Below, piece after piece: positions 12,350 to 25,552 of a DNA stretch of 64,000 bases. This DNA is from Schistosoma mansoni (lineage: Eukaryota; Platyhelminthes; Trematoda; Strigeidida; Schistosomatidae): contig NW_017386095.1 in NCBI RefSeq assembly GCF_000237925.1, positions 1 to 64,000 of the forward strand, in the 5' to 3' direction. Within the stretch, counting starts at the first letter, position 1, and every line of letters starts with the position of its first letter. The notes beneath the pieces are model-generated. The model saw nothing but the letters and a program-made list of their open reading frames with translations, ran no database searches and was not told the origin of the DNA. The translations under genes and the position numbers were made by a program.

Positions 12350-15300
12350 AATTTAGTTATATTCATAATAATAACAATGGGGTTCGTTATATTCTTGTTT
12401 CGTCTAGACATTAGGCGGTCCATAATAAAGTGCCTCATTGGTGGACGGGAGTTCAAGGAATAGTTGGTGAAGCTGTTTAGGGTCTAGTAACAGGGTTATT
12501 AGTCTTTTGAATTTGGTAAAATTGTCACAGTTGCGGATAGGTATTACGGACCTGTACCACAATCAACTATACCTCACTGTAAAAAACTTACGAGCATTTG
12601 TTTTTTGTGTTTGACGGTTAATAGTGTATGTGCGTTGTTTCTTAGTCCATAGGCTAGGTCATGGATCATAGTTGGGCAGGAGGTTAGAAACGAGAGTCCA
12701 TTTATTGCTTTGTAGAGAAATATCAGATTGCTCCATAGCCTTTGGTGTCATTAAGGTTCTATAGAGAGGTGCTTATATCTACCTGTGTAATCGAGAGTGG
12801 AGTCACTTCGTAGCAGTTGGCGTGTAAAGCGTCTTTGAACATCTTCTACCCTTATTTTGTCATTGGAATTCATATTAGAGAAGATAAAAGAGCAATATTC
12901 TAGGGAAGGTCGTACGCATATTTTGTAAACGGTAAGCTCAGCCTCTGTCGTAAAGAAATTTTTCGTTATGAAGCCAATTAGACGTCTAGCTTTAAAAATA
13001 ATAGAGGAGGCGTGTGCTTTAAAGTTTAGGCTTCCTGTGTAATTAATTCCTAGATCGTGTACTGAGTTAAGTGTCTGGACTTTACTTTTATTTAAGTAAA
13101 GTTGTGGTTCATCGGGGTGCTTTCCAAAGTGCATGATCCCGCATTTGTGGAGGCTAAATGGTAATTTCCACTTTTCGCTCCAGATAGTTAGGTCACTGAG
13201 ATCATTTTGAACCAGGGGTACACTTTCACTTGGAGCCTCAGGCTTATAGCTGTATACTATTTTGAGATAATCAGCATATAAGTATGGTTTTTCAGATTTT
13301 TTGATATTACATATATCGTTTATATACATAGGAAACAAAAGTGGATGATGAGAGACAGTCATTGTACTTTACCGTTTGTTTACGTTTCGTTAAGAATGAA
13401 ACAAACCATGAACAGAGTGGAGTGTCTGTTCCGGAGGACCTTAGTTCGACCAGAAGCCTTTTGTGTGGGACCTTATCAAAAGCTTTCTTAAAGTCTAGGA
13501 ATAGGACTAATACAAGGAGTCCGTTGTCTCGTTTCAGAGTTATATAATTCAGGTAGTCTACTAGGCATGTATCGCATGACCTGGACTTAAAAATTCCATG
13601 CTGGGAGACCGAGATGAGATTATTAGTAAGTAGATGTTGAACAAGTGCCGCCTCGACTACTTTGTCCATCACTCTAGATGCCACTCATGTTACCTTTGTG
13701 GGTCGGTAATTTTCAACATTTGCTTCAGGTCCTGTTTTCATTTTGGGAGTGATATACGTAGTTTTCCAGGCAGTAGGGTAATAGAGGGTGATATCGCAAA
13801 TATTTTCAGAAGCAAAACGCACATATCATGACCTCCACGTTTTAGCATGCTAGCAGGAATACCTTCAGGTCCATCAATGAAGGAGTGTTTCAATGTACTA
13901 ATCGCCTTACAGATATTTTGTACATTGAAGTATACATTAGTAGTTTCACAGGGAGGTGCTGGGATTAGTTCTGAATCATTTAGTGGTTTTTCGTTAGTTA
14001 ATGAAAAACAAAAGTGTTCACTAAATAGTTCCGTAACAAGTTTAGGATCTTCGTATACTTGTTTGTCTTTAATAAATATGTTCCTTCTCGATTTAGAACG
14101 TTTAAGTTTATTTTGAAAAAGTATGGTGAGTGCAGAGGAGTTATTATTCAGTTCGACACCACGTTTTTCCCATTCGACAGCTTTTTGTGTACGTATCGCC
14201 TCTGTTCGGACAAGTATTTCTGTCAAAGTAAGTAAAGAGGAAAAGTCATTAAGGTTGTGGAATCGATTACAATGTCTTTGCAGACGTCTTCGTTTATCGA
14301 CCAGTTTGCAAAGATCTTTAGAAAACTTATGTCTTCAGTACTCCAAATGTGCGATTTTGTTGATGATACTTCCGATGTTGTGATAAAATATATTGGTTAG
14401 TGTGTCGGTATTGTCGGCAGTAAAGAAAGTGTCCCAATTGGTGCTTCTCAGGTAGTTGTGGAAGTTATTCAAATCAAGCTTGTGATAATTTCTACGAAGT
14501 GTTACAGTTTTATGTCTACCGGTTGTGGTTTTTATATTAAGACTACATATGACAATATTATGATCACTACCTGGAAACATTTTTCCAATATACATTGTAT
14601 TGGGGCTGAGACTACTGGTGAAGACTAAGTTCAAGATATTTTGATGTCTGGTAGGGCTACTAACATATTGAGTCCACTGTCCTAGTTCTAGACATTCAAT
14701 AAATGATTCGTAACGTTTCGGAGCCTTGACAAGGAACCAAGAAATTTCAGGCATGTTGAAGTCGCCACAAATGCGCTTGCCTGTGGATGGGAGGGATGAT
14801 GCTAGTGTGAATACCTCTGATAATACTGCTTTTTCACCTATTGACGCGTTAGGTTGCTGGTAGACACAGTCGAACAGTAAGGTAATGGAATTCGATGGCT
14901 TCGAAACAATGCACACCGAATACTTCAGTTTGTTTAGTTCAGGCATATCACATTATAGTGAGTTTAAGCTATAGTGAGCGTAAATAAGGCATCCCCGCCT
15001 CGTCCTTTCAATCTATCACTTCTATATAGGAGATAGTTATCAAGAGATATGCTTAGATCGGAAATATTACTGTTAGTCCATGCTTCAGATATCATGATAA
15101 GCGGTGGTTGATATATGGATACAAACAGTTCTAAATCAGTCTTTTTATTGCAGATCGACCTAGAGTTGATAAGACACATATTAAACAAATGGCCTACTAA
15201 GTTAAAATGAGCGAGAGTATCTCGATTAAAAATGTCATGACCCTCTCGGGTTTGACGTGGGTTTGAAGTGGGGGGGATTTAATGTTTTTCTATAGCTCTG

Positions 15301-15996
15301 TATTTTGATAGCTAGAGTTAGTGGGGGATGTATCAAATGAGCTAGTGAAGTTGATTGAGGAGTTTATACAGGAGGGAAGGGTGTCAGTGCTTTCTAATGC
15401 GAACTGTACGGGGGAGGCGAGTTTATGTTCCGCACGTGGTTTGAAATGACTTAGGCTATATGCTTCAACAGGGGTGCTACTAGGGGCCTTATTCCAAAGA
15501 ATTCTGGTACAGGTTGACTGTAAACTGTACTGTTATTTGCAAAATAGTTTTGATGGTTAAACTCTCAGCCTCTGGTATAGCTATTTACGTTAGTGTGAGC
15601 ATAATGAGGGTCTGGTACACGTAACTGGAAATAGTTACCACTGTTATAATACATGGAAGCCGCTTTCATGTGGTGGGTTGATACTGAAGGGTGTGGGAAG
15701 TTTTCTTTTCTGAGAGTAATTACAATTGTGATCTTGTGGAATGTAGATAGGGTGTAAGGTGAAGAACCTATAATTACCATGCTCATTAATGGTTTTAGGG
15801 TTTAGGAGGTGAGGCGAGTGATCAGTACTCTGGTTGCTTTTGTTAGAGTGCGTGTAAAAGGGTTTATTACCCTCAAGCCTACTACCCGTTTTGAAACTTA
15901 GAGGTGTTGATGGCAAGTTAAATGATATCAGCGAGTAGAACCTATTCACTGTTGTTGTGGTACCCACAGAAGAGTTGGTCTCAATTTCACGTGTTT
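12350..15996 (-). mobile_element. Second CR1-like LINE, interrupted by the LTR array
   Basis: A minus-strand non-LTR element: 3' UTR and pol tail 12350-12750, RT 12751-13700, linker 13738-14226, endonuclease 14335-15188, and a 5' leader or ORF1-side region 15190-15996. Its 5' side ends exactly at the CCCTA repeat where the LTR array begins, so its upstream part should continue at 24787. Several frame breaks show it is dead. Confidence 0.78.
12751..15188 (-). pseudogene. CR1-like LINE pol (endonuclease + RT), broken in at least four frames
   Basis: The endonuclease starts near 15188 with a SRSICNKKTDLE segment and ISEAWTNSNIS, then has ICGDFNMPEISWF near 14760, RHQNILNLVFTS near 14655 and the catalytic GSDHNIVICSL near 14565. 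The RT has HSFIDGPEGIPASML near 13880, QHGIFKSRSCDT near 13600 and LFLDFKKAFDKVPH near 13500. The catalytic box reads YADY near 13280 where YADD is expected. The thumb has LEYCSFIFSNMN and VEDVQRRFTRQLL near 12900-12840. Frames change near 14960, 14335, 13735 and 13310. It differs throughout from the copy at 5.7-9.3 kb, so the two belong to different families. Confidence 0.8.
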
Positions 15997-16001
15997 CCCT
16001 A
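15997..16001. repeat. Left target-site duplication of the LTR array (CCCTA)
   Basis: CCCTA here matches CCCTA at 24782-24786, just outside the right-hand LTR edge. A 5-bp duplication is normal for Ty3/gypsy integration. The chance of a match at both edges is modest, so this is supportive only. Confidence 0.55.
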
Positions 16002-16909
16002 TGTTATGACGATGTTTATAACTTTTGGCACTTTTTGTCGTTGACTCGTCTTAACAGCATGGACAGAATGATTAGATGGTGCAGCACTTTTGGTTTCTAA
16101 CATAGCCGAATCCTGTTTCAAGTTTATTAATCGTTGACACTCACCAGTAACAGTTTGTAGGGTCATTTCTTCGTCATGTTCCATACGAGATAATAACTTC
16201 ATGCGAACATCAGCATCGCTGGGAGAATTCAGACCAGAGATAAATAATAAGCATTTAAATTGATCACTGGTTAACACATTTAATTTAAATCGTTATGCTT
16301 GTAAATTTACTCTTCCGGCATACGTAGTATAATCTTCATCAGCTTCTCTAGTCAACTGGAGACAATTATACCGGATACGAAATAGAGACATCTGTTCACA
16401 GAACATTTTATTTAAAATGTTAACAGTTTCATCGAAACTAATCTCTCGTGGATGTTTAGGCAGGATATGGTTTTTATACTTCTGATGCTCATTAGGACCA
16501 AGTTTCTGTAAGAGCAACCGGACTTTCTTTGCGTCCTCCATAGCAGCAAATTCTACTCGAAAAATATCTTTAATTCTGCCAAACCAGGCTTCAAAAGTGT
16601 GACCGCTGTCTGCATCGAAAATAAATTCTGGAATTGGATTAAGATATGACTCTATGCTTTTATGTTCTGGAATATCTTGTTGAATAGACATTTTCCCCAA
16701 AAGTGCTTCCATGAGTTGTTGTTGAGAAGCTAACATCTGCTGCTGCTGCTGTATTATTAACTGCAACTGTTCTGGAGAAATTGACATTTTTTTAATGCGA
16801 ATAATAATAATAATAAATCCAAAAAAATACCGGCAATTATTATGGATTATTTAATTCCAAAATGACGTCACCGACTGCTGTATTTCTTTTGCCAGAATCC
16901 CCGTCGCCA

Positions 16910-17482
16910 ATCGTTATGTCTTGATCAAGGCAGTAGCTAATTGTTAGGACTTATTCAAGGTCGTCGCTGATTTGTTATGACCTTACGAATTTAACAAGGA
17001 CGTAATTCGCGTAAATTGGCCACCAATAGAATACGACTTCTACGACCTTCACACTGTGACAATGACGTTCGATTAGTATGAGTAATCTAGCGTCCTTATT
17101 GGTCCGTATCCGCCTAACCCGTCCACTTGAGTCCAAAACACCAATAGCAGCTGCTGTAATGTGAATCGTTCATTTCAAACATACTTTGTCTATATACCAA
17201 ACAGGCAGACCACACCACACCATAAAATAGAAAATAATATTTGTACAAAATCGAGCCAAACGTGGCTGGAAGCGTGGGAGACAGTACTCAATAAACCGAG
17301 TATAATTTAGGAACGATAAATCATATAATAATAATCAATAGGTCAAAATGAAGCTAGTAATAAGATGAATATAGACATAGATAATCCAGTTACTGAATAG
17401 TTATACCATAGAAATATAAATAGATTAATAGTCTAATAAGAGGTCCCGTAAGTTATCAGTACTTTTTTCCTAGTATATAACA
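16910..17482 (-). repeat. LTR 1 (downstream LTR of the central unit)
   Basis: It begins with TGTTATATAC on the minus strand, right after the polypurine run. The inner end is set by the primer-site-like TGGCGACGGGG and is less certain. It is repeated at 21769-22341. Confidence 0.7.
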
Positions 17483-20400
17483 CCTCCCCTTTTTTTGAAG
17501 CATCATGGATAATAGCGATCCTTGGGATTTATTTTTATATGATTAGATTTCCGCCTGATGCGCTGCGACCGCCTTGGGAGTGTTGTACACGTCTTCTTTT
17601 TATTCGGGTCCTTTTTAATTTCATTATCCGACTCGGTTAATATATTTAATGGTATATCATGCTTTCTATCACTTCCTATCTCCCACTCCTCTCTGGTCGG
17701 TTGTATCTGGTTTGCATGTCGTACCCATATCTTTTGTCCAACTTTCACTTCATAAATAACTTACCCTTTTCTCCGGACTATGATGCCAAACTTCCAAGTT
17801 GACTTAACTCCCTGGAAATCTCTTGCCATTACTGCTTGTCCCACATTAAACCTTCTGGGTAAGGCACCATGCCTTTTGTTGAATTGCAGTTCCATTCGTT
17901 TATTCTTGCAGAGACTGATTTCAGGTTTTGGCTTCATTTGTTCCATAGGTATTCTAATCTTTCTTCCAAAAATTACTTCTGCCGGGCTTTCTTGATTATT
18001 TGTTGTTGGGTTGGGGGTTGCGCGGTAGCTTAGTAAAAATCGTTGAATTATATCTTCTATTTCTCCTTCCCCTTCGGCTTTAAGCAATGCTCTTTTAAAA
18101 GTGTCCATGAACCTTTCGACTAAGCCGTTAGACTGTGGATGGTATGGGGCTGTCTTAATATGCCTAATGGCATTGGCAGTGCAGAACCTCGAAAATTCAG
18201 CAGAGGTAAACTGTGGTCCATTGTCTGACACCAATATATCTGGACACCCGAAACAACTGAATACTTGCCTCAGTTTCTTCACCGTAGCTTGTGTTGAGAC
18301 AGATTTCATATAGTGGACTTCTGGCCACTTGGAGAAAGGATCAGTGATTATCAAGAACTGTTTACCGTTTATAGGACCGGCGAAATCTACATGAACTCTT
18401 GACCACGGATTTGACGGTGTTCCCCAACTCTGCATTTCGGTCTTGCGAGGCGCTTTCATGGCTTTTGCACATGCGGAACATTTCGCAACATATTCTTCAA
18501 TCTGCGCATCAATATTCGGCCAATATACATAACCGCGTGCAAGTGCTTTCATCCGCGCTACCCCTGGGTGTGCAGCGTGCAGTTCTAACATCACTTTCCG
18601 ACGTAGGCTTGTGGGTACAATAACTCGATTTCCAAACATTAGGCACCCGTTCACGAGCGATAAGGAATTTCGTCGGTGAGCATACTGTTCAATGTTTTTG
18701 TTGTCTATATGAGCAGGCCAACCATGTTCAAGGCAACTTATAATCCGTTTTAACTCGCCGTCTTCTTGAGTGTAGCGTCTAATATCTTCAGCGGATAATG
18801 GTGTTGCTTTTATAGCAACTTGTAGTATTTGGTGGATATCTTCTTCCAATGATATCGTTGCAATAATAGAATCTTCGCTTTCCTGCTTCTGATTCGCAAT
18901 TAATCGAGATAAAACATCAGCTTGTCCAAACTTTTCAGTTGATTTATATAGAATTCGGAAATCATAAGCAAGTAGTGTAATAGCCCAGCGTTGTAATCGA
19001 TTAGCTGTTAATGCAAGAATACCTGACTTCGACCCAAATATAGATAAAAGCGGCTTGCGATCTGTTAGAAGAGTAAATCGACGTCCATAAATCATTTTAT
19101 GAAATTTCTTTACTGCAAAAACTATAGCTAATCCTTCTTTTTCAATCTGACTATATTTTCGTTCAGCTGGGTTAGGTGTTCGGGATACATGAGCAGTCGG
19201 CTTTTCTTTACCATCAGGAAAACGATGGCTGATAACAGCCCCAATTCTATAGTTGGAAGCATCAGCGGCAACAATTATTTCAAGCTTAGGATTGTAATGA
19301 GTCAGCAATAATTTAGAAGATAAGATCCTTTTTATTTCGTCGAAAGAATATTGGCATTCTTTTGTCCAGTGCCATTTTGCATTAGCCATCAAAAATTGAT
19401 TTAACGGGTGTCTCAATTTATACATCTGGGGTACGAACATACTATAACATCCAATCATCCCCAAGAATGAACGGAGAGTTGTAACATCAGTTGGTGTGGG
19501 CATATTTTTGATGGCATTTATTTATCTGGATCTGGCCGGCGACCATCTTTATCAAATATATATCCAAGATATTTAACAGAATCCAGCATAAATTGACACT
19601 TTTCTTTTTGTAATTGAAAACCGGCTTGCGATATTCTATTGAGCACTACGTCTAACCGACTCATCAGTTCGTGAGCAGAAGAGGCAACAACTATAATATC
19701 GTCCAAATAAACTGCCACACCTTCAGGGTTAGACAACATGGTATCCATAATCTGTTGGAAAATTGCTGGAGCTGGTTTCACGCCAAAAGGTAATCGGCTA
19801 AACTGGTAAAGTCCACGGTGGATATTAATGGTTAATAACTCCCTCGAATCTTCGTCAACTTCTACTTGTAAGTAAGCTTCAGATAGATCAAGTTTGGAAA
19901 AGTAACGTCCACCGTTTAGTTTAATAAATAAATCTTCTGGCAAGGGAAGTGGATATGAGTGATTTTGTAAAGCATCGTTTAATCCTGTTGAAAAGTCTGC
20001 ACACAGGCGAATAGTTCCATTTGCTTTCTGCACTACTACTATTGGTGCTGCCCATGCTGAATAATTAACCGGTTGTATAACACCCAGTTTCTCTAATCGA
20101 TCTAATTCCTTGTCAACTTTATCGGGACTTGGCGTTTAGGACAAAAAACAGGTTTTACATCCTGTCGTAAGTATAATTTTGCCTTTCCAATGGTACAGCA
20201 TCCCAATTTATTCTGGAACAACTTCTTGTGTTTCTGCCAGAGGTCCCCTATCGTTATGGCCTTCTTAGTTACATGAACCATGGGTAGATCTCTAGGACTA
20301 TTTGTGCACTTCATCATGCATATTTCACTCAATGGTACATCCCATAGGTTTAGTTTATCTATCCAATCTATTCCAATAAGGTCTAAGTCATGCCTGTTCG

Positions 20401-21768
20401 TTAAATAGCAATTCCATGTGAAGTAGTTATCTCGAAATTCAACAGAGCATTTTATAATTCCAACAAGCTTTAAAATATCACCGGATGCATTTCGTGCAGT
20501 ATGCTCAGTAGGTAATACTTGTGGACAACCAATTAAATTCCATGTTCGTTTAGAGATCAATGTGATATCTGACGCTGTATCCAATTGTAATCGGACATGA
20601 ACACCATTAACCACTAATTCCACATACCTTCTTTTATCTGCCATACTTAGAGCCCGTGTAGAATATATACTGTTAATATATTTGTTTTGAAACTGGTGAG
20701 GACGCTCCATCGGCTTCGATCTCAAATTTTCTCTAGTCCGGCAAACGGATTCTTTATGACCAAGCTTATTGCACACCGTGCATCTATGATTCCTAAATCT
20801 GCAAAATCTTGAAAAGTGCCACGCGCCGCAATACCAACATTTCGTTGAAGGTTTAGGAATTTTTGTGTGATGTTTATAACTTTTGGCACTTTTTTGTCGT
20901 TGACTCGTCTTAACAGCATGGACAGAATGATTAGATGGTGCAGCACTTTTGGTTTCTAACATAGCCGAATCCTGTTTCAAGTTTATTAATCGTTGACACT
21001 CACCAGTAACAGTTTGTAGGGTCATTTCTTCGTCATGTTCCATACGAGATAATAACTTCATGCGAACATCAGCATCGCTGGGAGAATTCAGACCAGAGAT
21101 AAATAATAAGCATTTAAATTGATCACTGGTTAACACATTTAATTTAAATCGTTATGCTTGTAAATTTACTCTTCCGGCATACGTAGTATAATCTTCATCA
21201 GCTTCTCTAGTCAACTGGAGACAATTATACCGGATACGAAATAGAGACATCTGTTCACAGAACATTTTATTTAAAATGTTAACAGTTTCATCGAAACTAA
21301 TCTCTCGTGGATGTTTAGGCAGGATATGGTTTTTATACTTCTGATGCTCATTAGGACCAAGTTTCTGTAAGAGCAACCGGACTTTCTTTGCGTCCTCCAT
21401 AGCAGCAAATTCTACTCGAAAAATATCTTTAATTCTGCCAAACCAGGCTTCAAAAGTGTGACCGCTGTCTGCATCGAAAATAAATTCTGGAATTGGATTA
21501 AGATATGACTCTATGCTTTTATGTTCTGGAATATCTTGTTGAATAGACATTTTCCCCAAAAGTGCTTCCATGAGTTGTTGTTGAGAAGCTAACATCTGCT
21601 GCTGCTGCTGTATTATTAACTGCAACTGTTCTGGAGAAATTGACATTTTTTTAATGCGAATAATAATAATAATAAATCCAAAAAAATACCGGCAATTATT
21701 ATGGATTATTTAATTCCAAAATGACGTCACCGACTGCTGTATTTCTTTTGCCAGAATCCCCGTCGCCA

Positions 21769-22341
21769 ATCGTTATGTCTTGATCAAGGCAGTAGCTAAT
21801 TGTTAGGACTTATTCAAGGTCGTCGCTGATTTGTTATGACCTTACGAATTTAACAAGGACGTAATTCGCGTAAATTGGCCACCAATAGAATACGACTTCT
21901 ACGACCTTCACACTGTGACAATGACGTTCGATTAGTATGAGTAATCTAGCGTCCTTATTGGTCCGTATCCGCCTAACCCGTCCACTTGAGTCCAAAACAC
22001 CAATAGCAGCTGCTGTAATGTGAATCGTTCATTTCAAACATACTTTGTCTATATACCAAACAGGCAGACCACACCACACCATAAAATAGAAAATAATATT
22101 TGTACAAAATCGAGCCAAACGTGGCTGGAAGCGTGGGAGACAGTACTCAATAAACCGAGTATAATTTAGGAACGATAAATCATATAATAATAATCAATAG
22201 GTCAAAATGAAGCTAGTAATAAGATGAATATAGACATAGATAATCCAGTTACTGAATAGTTATACCATAGGAATATAAATAGATTAATAGTCTAATAAGA
22301 GGTCCCGTAAGTTATCAGTACTTTTTTCCTAGTATATAACA
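21769..22341 (-). repeat. LTR 2, shared between the central and right units
   Basis: Same sequence as LTR 1 apart from about one visible base difference. It serves as the downstream LTR of the right unit and the upstream LTR of the central unit, which is the layout left by LTR-LTR recombination. Confidence 0.7.
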
Positions 22342-24214
22342 CCTCCCCTTTTTTTGAAGCATCATGGATAATAGCGATCCTTGGGATTTATTTTTATATG
22401 ATTAGATTTCCGCCTGATGCGCTGCGACCGCCTTGGGAGTGTTGTACACGTCTTCTTTTTATTCGGGTCCTTTTTAATTTCATTATCCGACTCGGTTAAT
22501 ATATTTAATGGTATATCATGCTTTCTATCACTTCCTATCTCCCACTCCTCTCTGGTCGGTTGTATCTGGTTTGCATGTCGTACCCATATCTTTTGTCCAA
22601 CTTTCACTTCATAAATAACTTACCCTTTTCTCCGGACTATGATGCCAAACTTCCAAGTTGACTTAACTCCCTGGAAATCTCTTGCCATTACTGCTTGTCC
22701 CACATTAAACCTTCTGGGTAAGGCACCATGCCTTTTGTTGAATTGCAGTTCCATTCGTTTATTCTTGCAGAGACTGATTTCAGGTTTTGGCTTCATTTGT
22801 TCCATAGGTATTCTAATCTTTCTTCCAAAAATTACTTCTGCCGGGCTTTCTTGATTATTTGTTGTTGGGTTGGGGGTTGCGCGGTAGCTTAGTAAAAATC
22901 GTTGAATTATATCTTCTATTTCTCCTTCCCCTTCGGCTTTAAGCAATGCTCTTTTAAAAGTGTCCATGAACCTTTCGACTAAGCCGTTAGACTGTGGATG
23001 GTATGGGGCTGTCTTAATATGCCTAATGGCATTGGCAGTGCAGAACCTCGAAAATTCAGCAGAGGTAAACTGTGGTCCATTGTCTGACACCAATATATCT
23101 GGACACCCGAAACAACTGAATACTTGCCTCAGTTTCTTCACCGTAGCTTGTGTTGAGACAGATTTCATATAGTGGACTTCTGGCCACTTGGAGAAAGGAT
23201 CAGTGATTATCAAGAACTGTTTACCGTTTATAGGACCGGCGAAATCTACATGAACTCTTGACCACGGATTTGACGGTGTTCCCCAACTCTGCATTTCGGT
23301 CTTGCGAGGCGCTTTCATGGCTTTTGCACGTGCGGAACCTTTCGCAACATATTCTTCAATCTGCGCATCAATATTCGGCCAATATACATAACCGCGTGCA
23401 AGTGCTTTCATCCGCGCTACCCCTGGGTGTGCAGCGTGCAGTTCTAACATCACTTTCCGACGTAGGCTTGTGGGTACAATAACTCGATTTCCAAACATTA
23501 GGCACCCGTTCACGAGCGATAAGGAATTTCGTCGGTGAGCATACTGTTCAATGTTTTTGTTGTCTATATGAGCAGGCCAACCATGTTCAAGGCAACTTAT
23601 AATCCGTTTTAACTCGCCGTCTTCTTGAGTGTAGCGTCTAATATCTTCAGCGGATAATGGTGTTGCTTTTATAGCAACTTGTAGTATTTGGTGGATATCT
23701 TCTTCCAATGATATCGTTGCAATAATAGAATCTTCGCTTTCCTGCTTCTGATTCGCAATTAATCGAGATAAAACATCAGCTTGTCCAAACTTTTCAGTTG
23801 ATTTATATAGAATTCGGAAATCATAAGCAAGTAGTGTAATAGCCCAGCGTTGTAATCGATTAGCTGTTAATGCAAGAATACCTGACTTCGACCCAAATAT
23901 AGATAAAAGCGGCTTGCGATCTGTTAGAAGAGTAAATCGACGTCCATAAATCATTTTATGAAATTTCTTTACTGCAAAAACTATAGCTAATCCTTCTTTT
24001 TCAATCTGACTATATTTTCGTTCAGCTGGGTTAGGTGTTCGGGATACATGAGCAGTCGGCTTTTCTTTACCATCAGGAAAACGATGGCTGATAACAGCCC
24101 CAATTCTATAGTTGGAAGCATCAGCGGCAACAATTATTTCAAGCTTAGGATTGTAATGAGTCAGCAATAATTTAGAAGATAAGATCCTTTTTATTTCGTC
24201 GAAAGAATATTGGC

Positions 24215-24414
24215 NNNNNNNNNNNNNNNNNNNNNNNNNNNNNNNNNNNNNNNNNNNNNNNNNNNNNNNNNNNNNNNNNNNNNNNNNNNNNNNNNNNNNN
24301 NNNNNNNNNNNNNNNNNNNNNNNNNNNNNNNNNNNNNNNNNNNNNNNNNNNNNNNNNNNNNNNNNNNNNNNNNNNNNNNNNNNNNNNNNNNNNNNNNNNN
24401 NNNNNNNNNNNNNN
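24215..24414. other. Assembly gap, 200 N
   Basis: A round 200-base N run. The sequence on its left is the RNase H side of pol and on its right is an LTR, so the real missing stretch probably holds most of a unit and the 200 is a placeholder. Open frames that run through the N run are artefacts. Confidence 0.98.
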
Positions 24415-24781
24415 AACCCGTCCACTTGAGTCCAAAACACCAATAGCAGCTGCTGTAATGTGAATCGTTCATTTCAAACATACTTTGTCTATATACCAAA
24501 CAGGCAGACCACACCACACCATAAAATAGAAAATAATATTTGTACAAAATCGAGCCAAACGTGGCTGGAAGCGTGGGAGACAGTACTCAATAAACCGAGT
24601 ATAATTTAGGAACGATATATCATATAATAATAATCAATAGGTCAAAATGAAGCTAGTAATAAGATGAATATAGACATAGATAATCCAGTTACTGAATAGT
24701 TATACCATAGGAATATAAATAGATTAATAGTCTAATAAGAGGTCCCGTAAGTTATCAGTACTTTTTTCCTAGTATATAACA
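24415..24781 (-). repeat. LTR 3, outer right LTR, entered from the gap
   Basis: It matches the outer two-thirds of LTR 1 and 2 and stops at 24781. Flanking DNA (CCCTATTCGG) follows instead of a polypurine run, so this is the outer edge of the array. Confidence 0.75.
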
Positions 24782-25261
24782 CCCTATTCGGTATCTTGGA
24801 TTTTGTCTCCCCACTCTTTTTGTCAGAGCTGAAGAGTTTCGTTACCTCTGTGCAATGAATTTAGGTTCATTCGAGTTATCTTGTAGAGTATCTTTAGAGA
24901 GAATAACTTTTAAGTGAATATGTGATCCTACAAGGAGAACAACGGCGAGAAAGACCTCTAAAAGGTGTCTTTTAAGGCTCGGCGACAGGTATCGAAGACT
25001 AAAAGAGGTTTGTATATTGCCGTACCTAAAGACAATAAAAGAAAGTATCTGACTTGTGTGTCAGTATTTTTGTTCCGATGTATAAACCAGACGATTCGTG
25101 TTTAAAAGACACAACTTCAACAGTCTGTGTTAATAATTTTATAGCAAGTTACCGTTAGTATCTATTCTACTTCCGAGTTAGCTAGCTGAGAGTGAAAATA
25201 CCAATTCTTTCTGTATTAGGTTCCAAAGTTTGATAGATCGGTGAATGCGGGAACATTGATT
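24782..25261 (-). other. Right flank of the LTR array, probably the 5' part of the interrupted LINE
   Basis: It starts with the CCCTA duplication. No clear protein was recognised, and the region has a higher GC content than its right-hand neighbour. Position alone suggests it was joined to 15996 before the LTR element arrived. Confidence 0.4.
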
Positions 25262-25552
25262 CGAGGACCAACCGAATGACATGGTTCAGCCTTGCAGGCG
25301 TGGTCAGTTTGTGTAACTTGTCTCTTTTACTCATATCAAATATATTGTTCTATCCCCAGCCTAAATGTGTTCTTCAGAAACGTCAAACATGTTGCCGATA
25401 GTTACGATACGACGAGTCAACGTAGACGATGATGTCACTTCCATGTAAAATCTTATGGATTAGGTAGTCGCATTATCAAATATCTAAAATTTTGGGGTTA
25501 GGTCTATTATCGTGATAGTCTTAATAACGAACTAGACCGTAATTCTACAATA
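25262..25552 (+). repeat. Dispersed repeat R, copy 2
   Basis: It aligns with 9820-10085 through TGGTTCAGCCTTGCAGGCG, GTTACGATACGACGAGT, TAAAATCTTATGGATTA and TTGGGGTTAGGTCTATTAT. There is no coding frame. Confidence 0.7.

Larger units (their letters stand above)
16910..22341 (-). mobile_element. Central Ty3/gypsy unit with both LTRs
   Basis: Two LTRs of about 570 bp flank the internal region. Parts in minus-strand order: gag with a glutamine-rich start (21646-21152), zinc-knuckle CCHC region (CWYCGAWHFSRFC; CTVCNKLGHKESVC) and an aspartic protease with DTAS (21136-20102), reverse transcriptase with YLDDIIV (20033-19518), RNase H plus integrase with an HHCC-like zone and the D,D,E core (19503-17761), and a basic C-terminal end (17748-17503). 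A polypurine run (AAAAAAAGGGGAGG) precedes the downstream LTR, and a TGGCGACGGGG primer-site-like stretch follows the upstream LTR. It looks broken at a few points. The near-identical LTRs point to a young age. Confidence 0.85.
16002..24781 (-). mobile_element. Ty3/gypsy LTR-retrotransposon tandem array, units sharing LTRs
   Basis: Three units in the same direction (minus strand) with period 4859 bp. The left unit is partial and has gag-side sequence only (16009-16787). The central unit is the most complete. The right unit has RNase H, integrase and the pol end (22362-24214), then the assembly gap and an LTR. Units are nearly identical base for base where they overlap, so the array is recent or partly an assembly effect. 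The family is a Ty3/gypsy type with K02A2.6/Mag-like integrase. As fossils the units look broken, with a handful of interruptions each. The array sits inside the CR1-like LINE at 12.35-16.0 kb. Confidence 0.85.

Noticed and set aside
17558-18623. Plus-strand frames at 17558, 17780, 18101 and 18399 and their copies 4859 bp to the right
   Set aside because: They are shadows of the minus-strand LTR element pol and repeat only because the unit repeats.
24191-24547. Open frames crossing the N run on both strands
   Set aside because: They exist only because N codons read as X. The gap has no sequence content.
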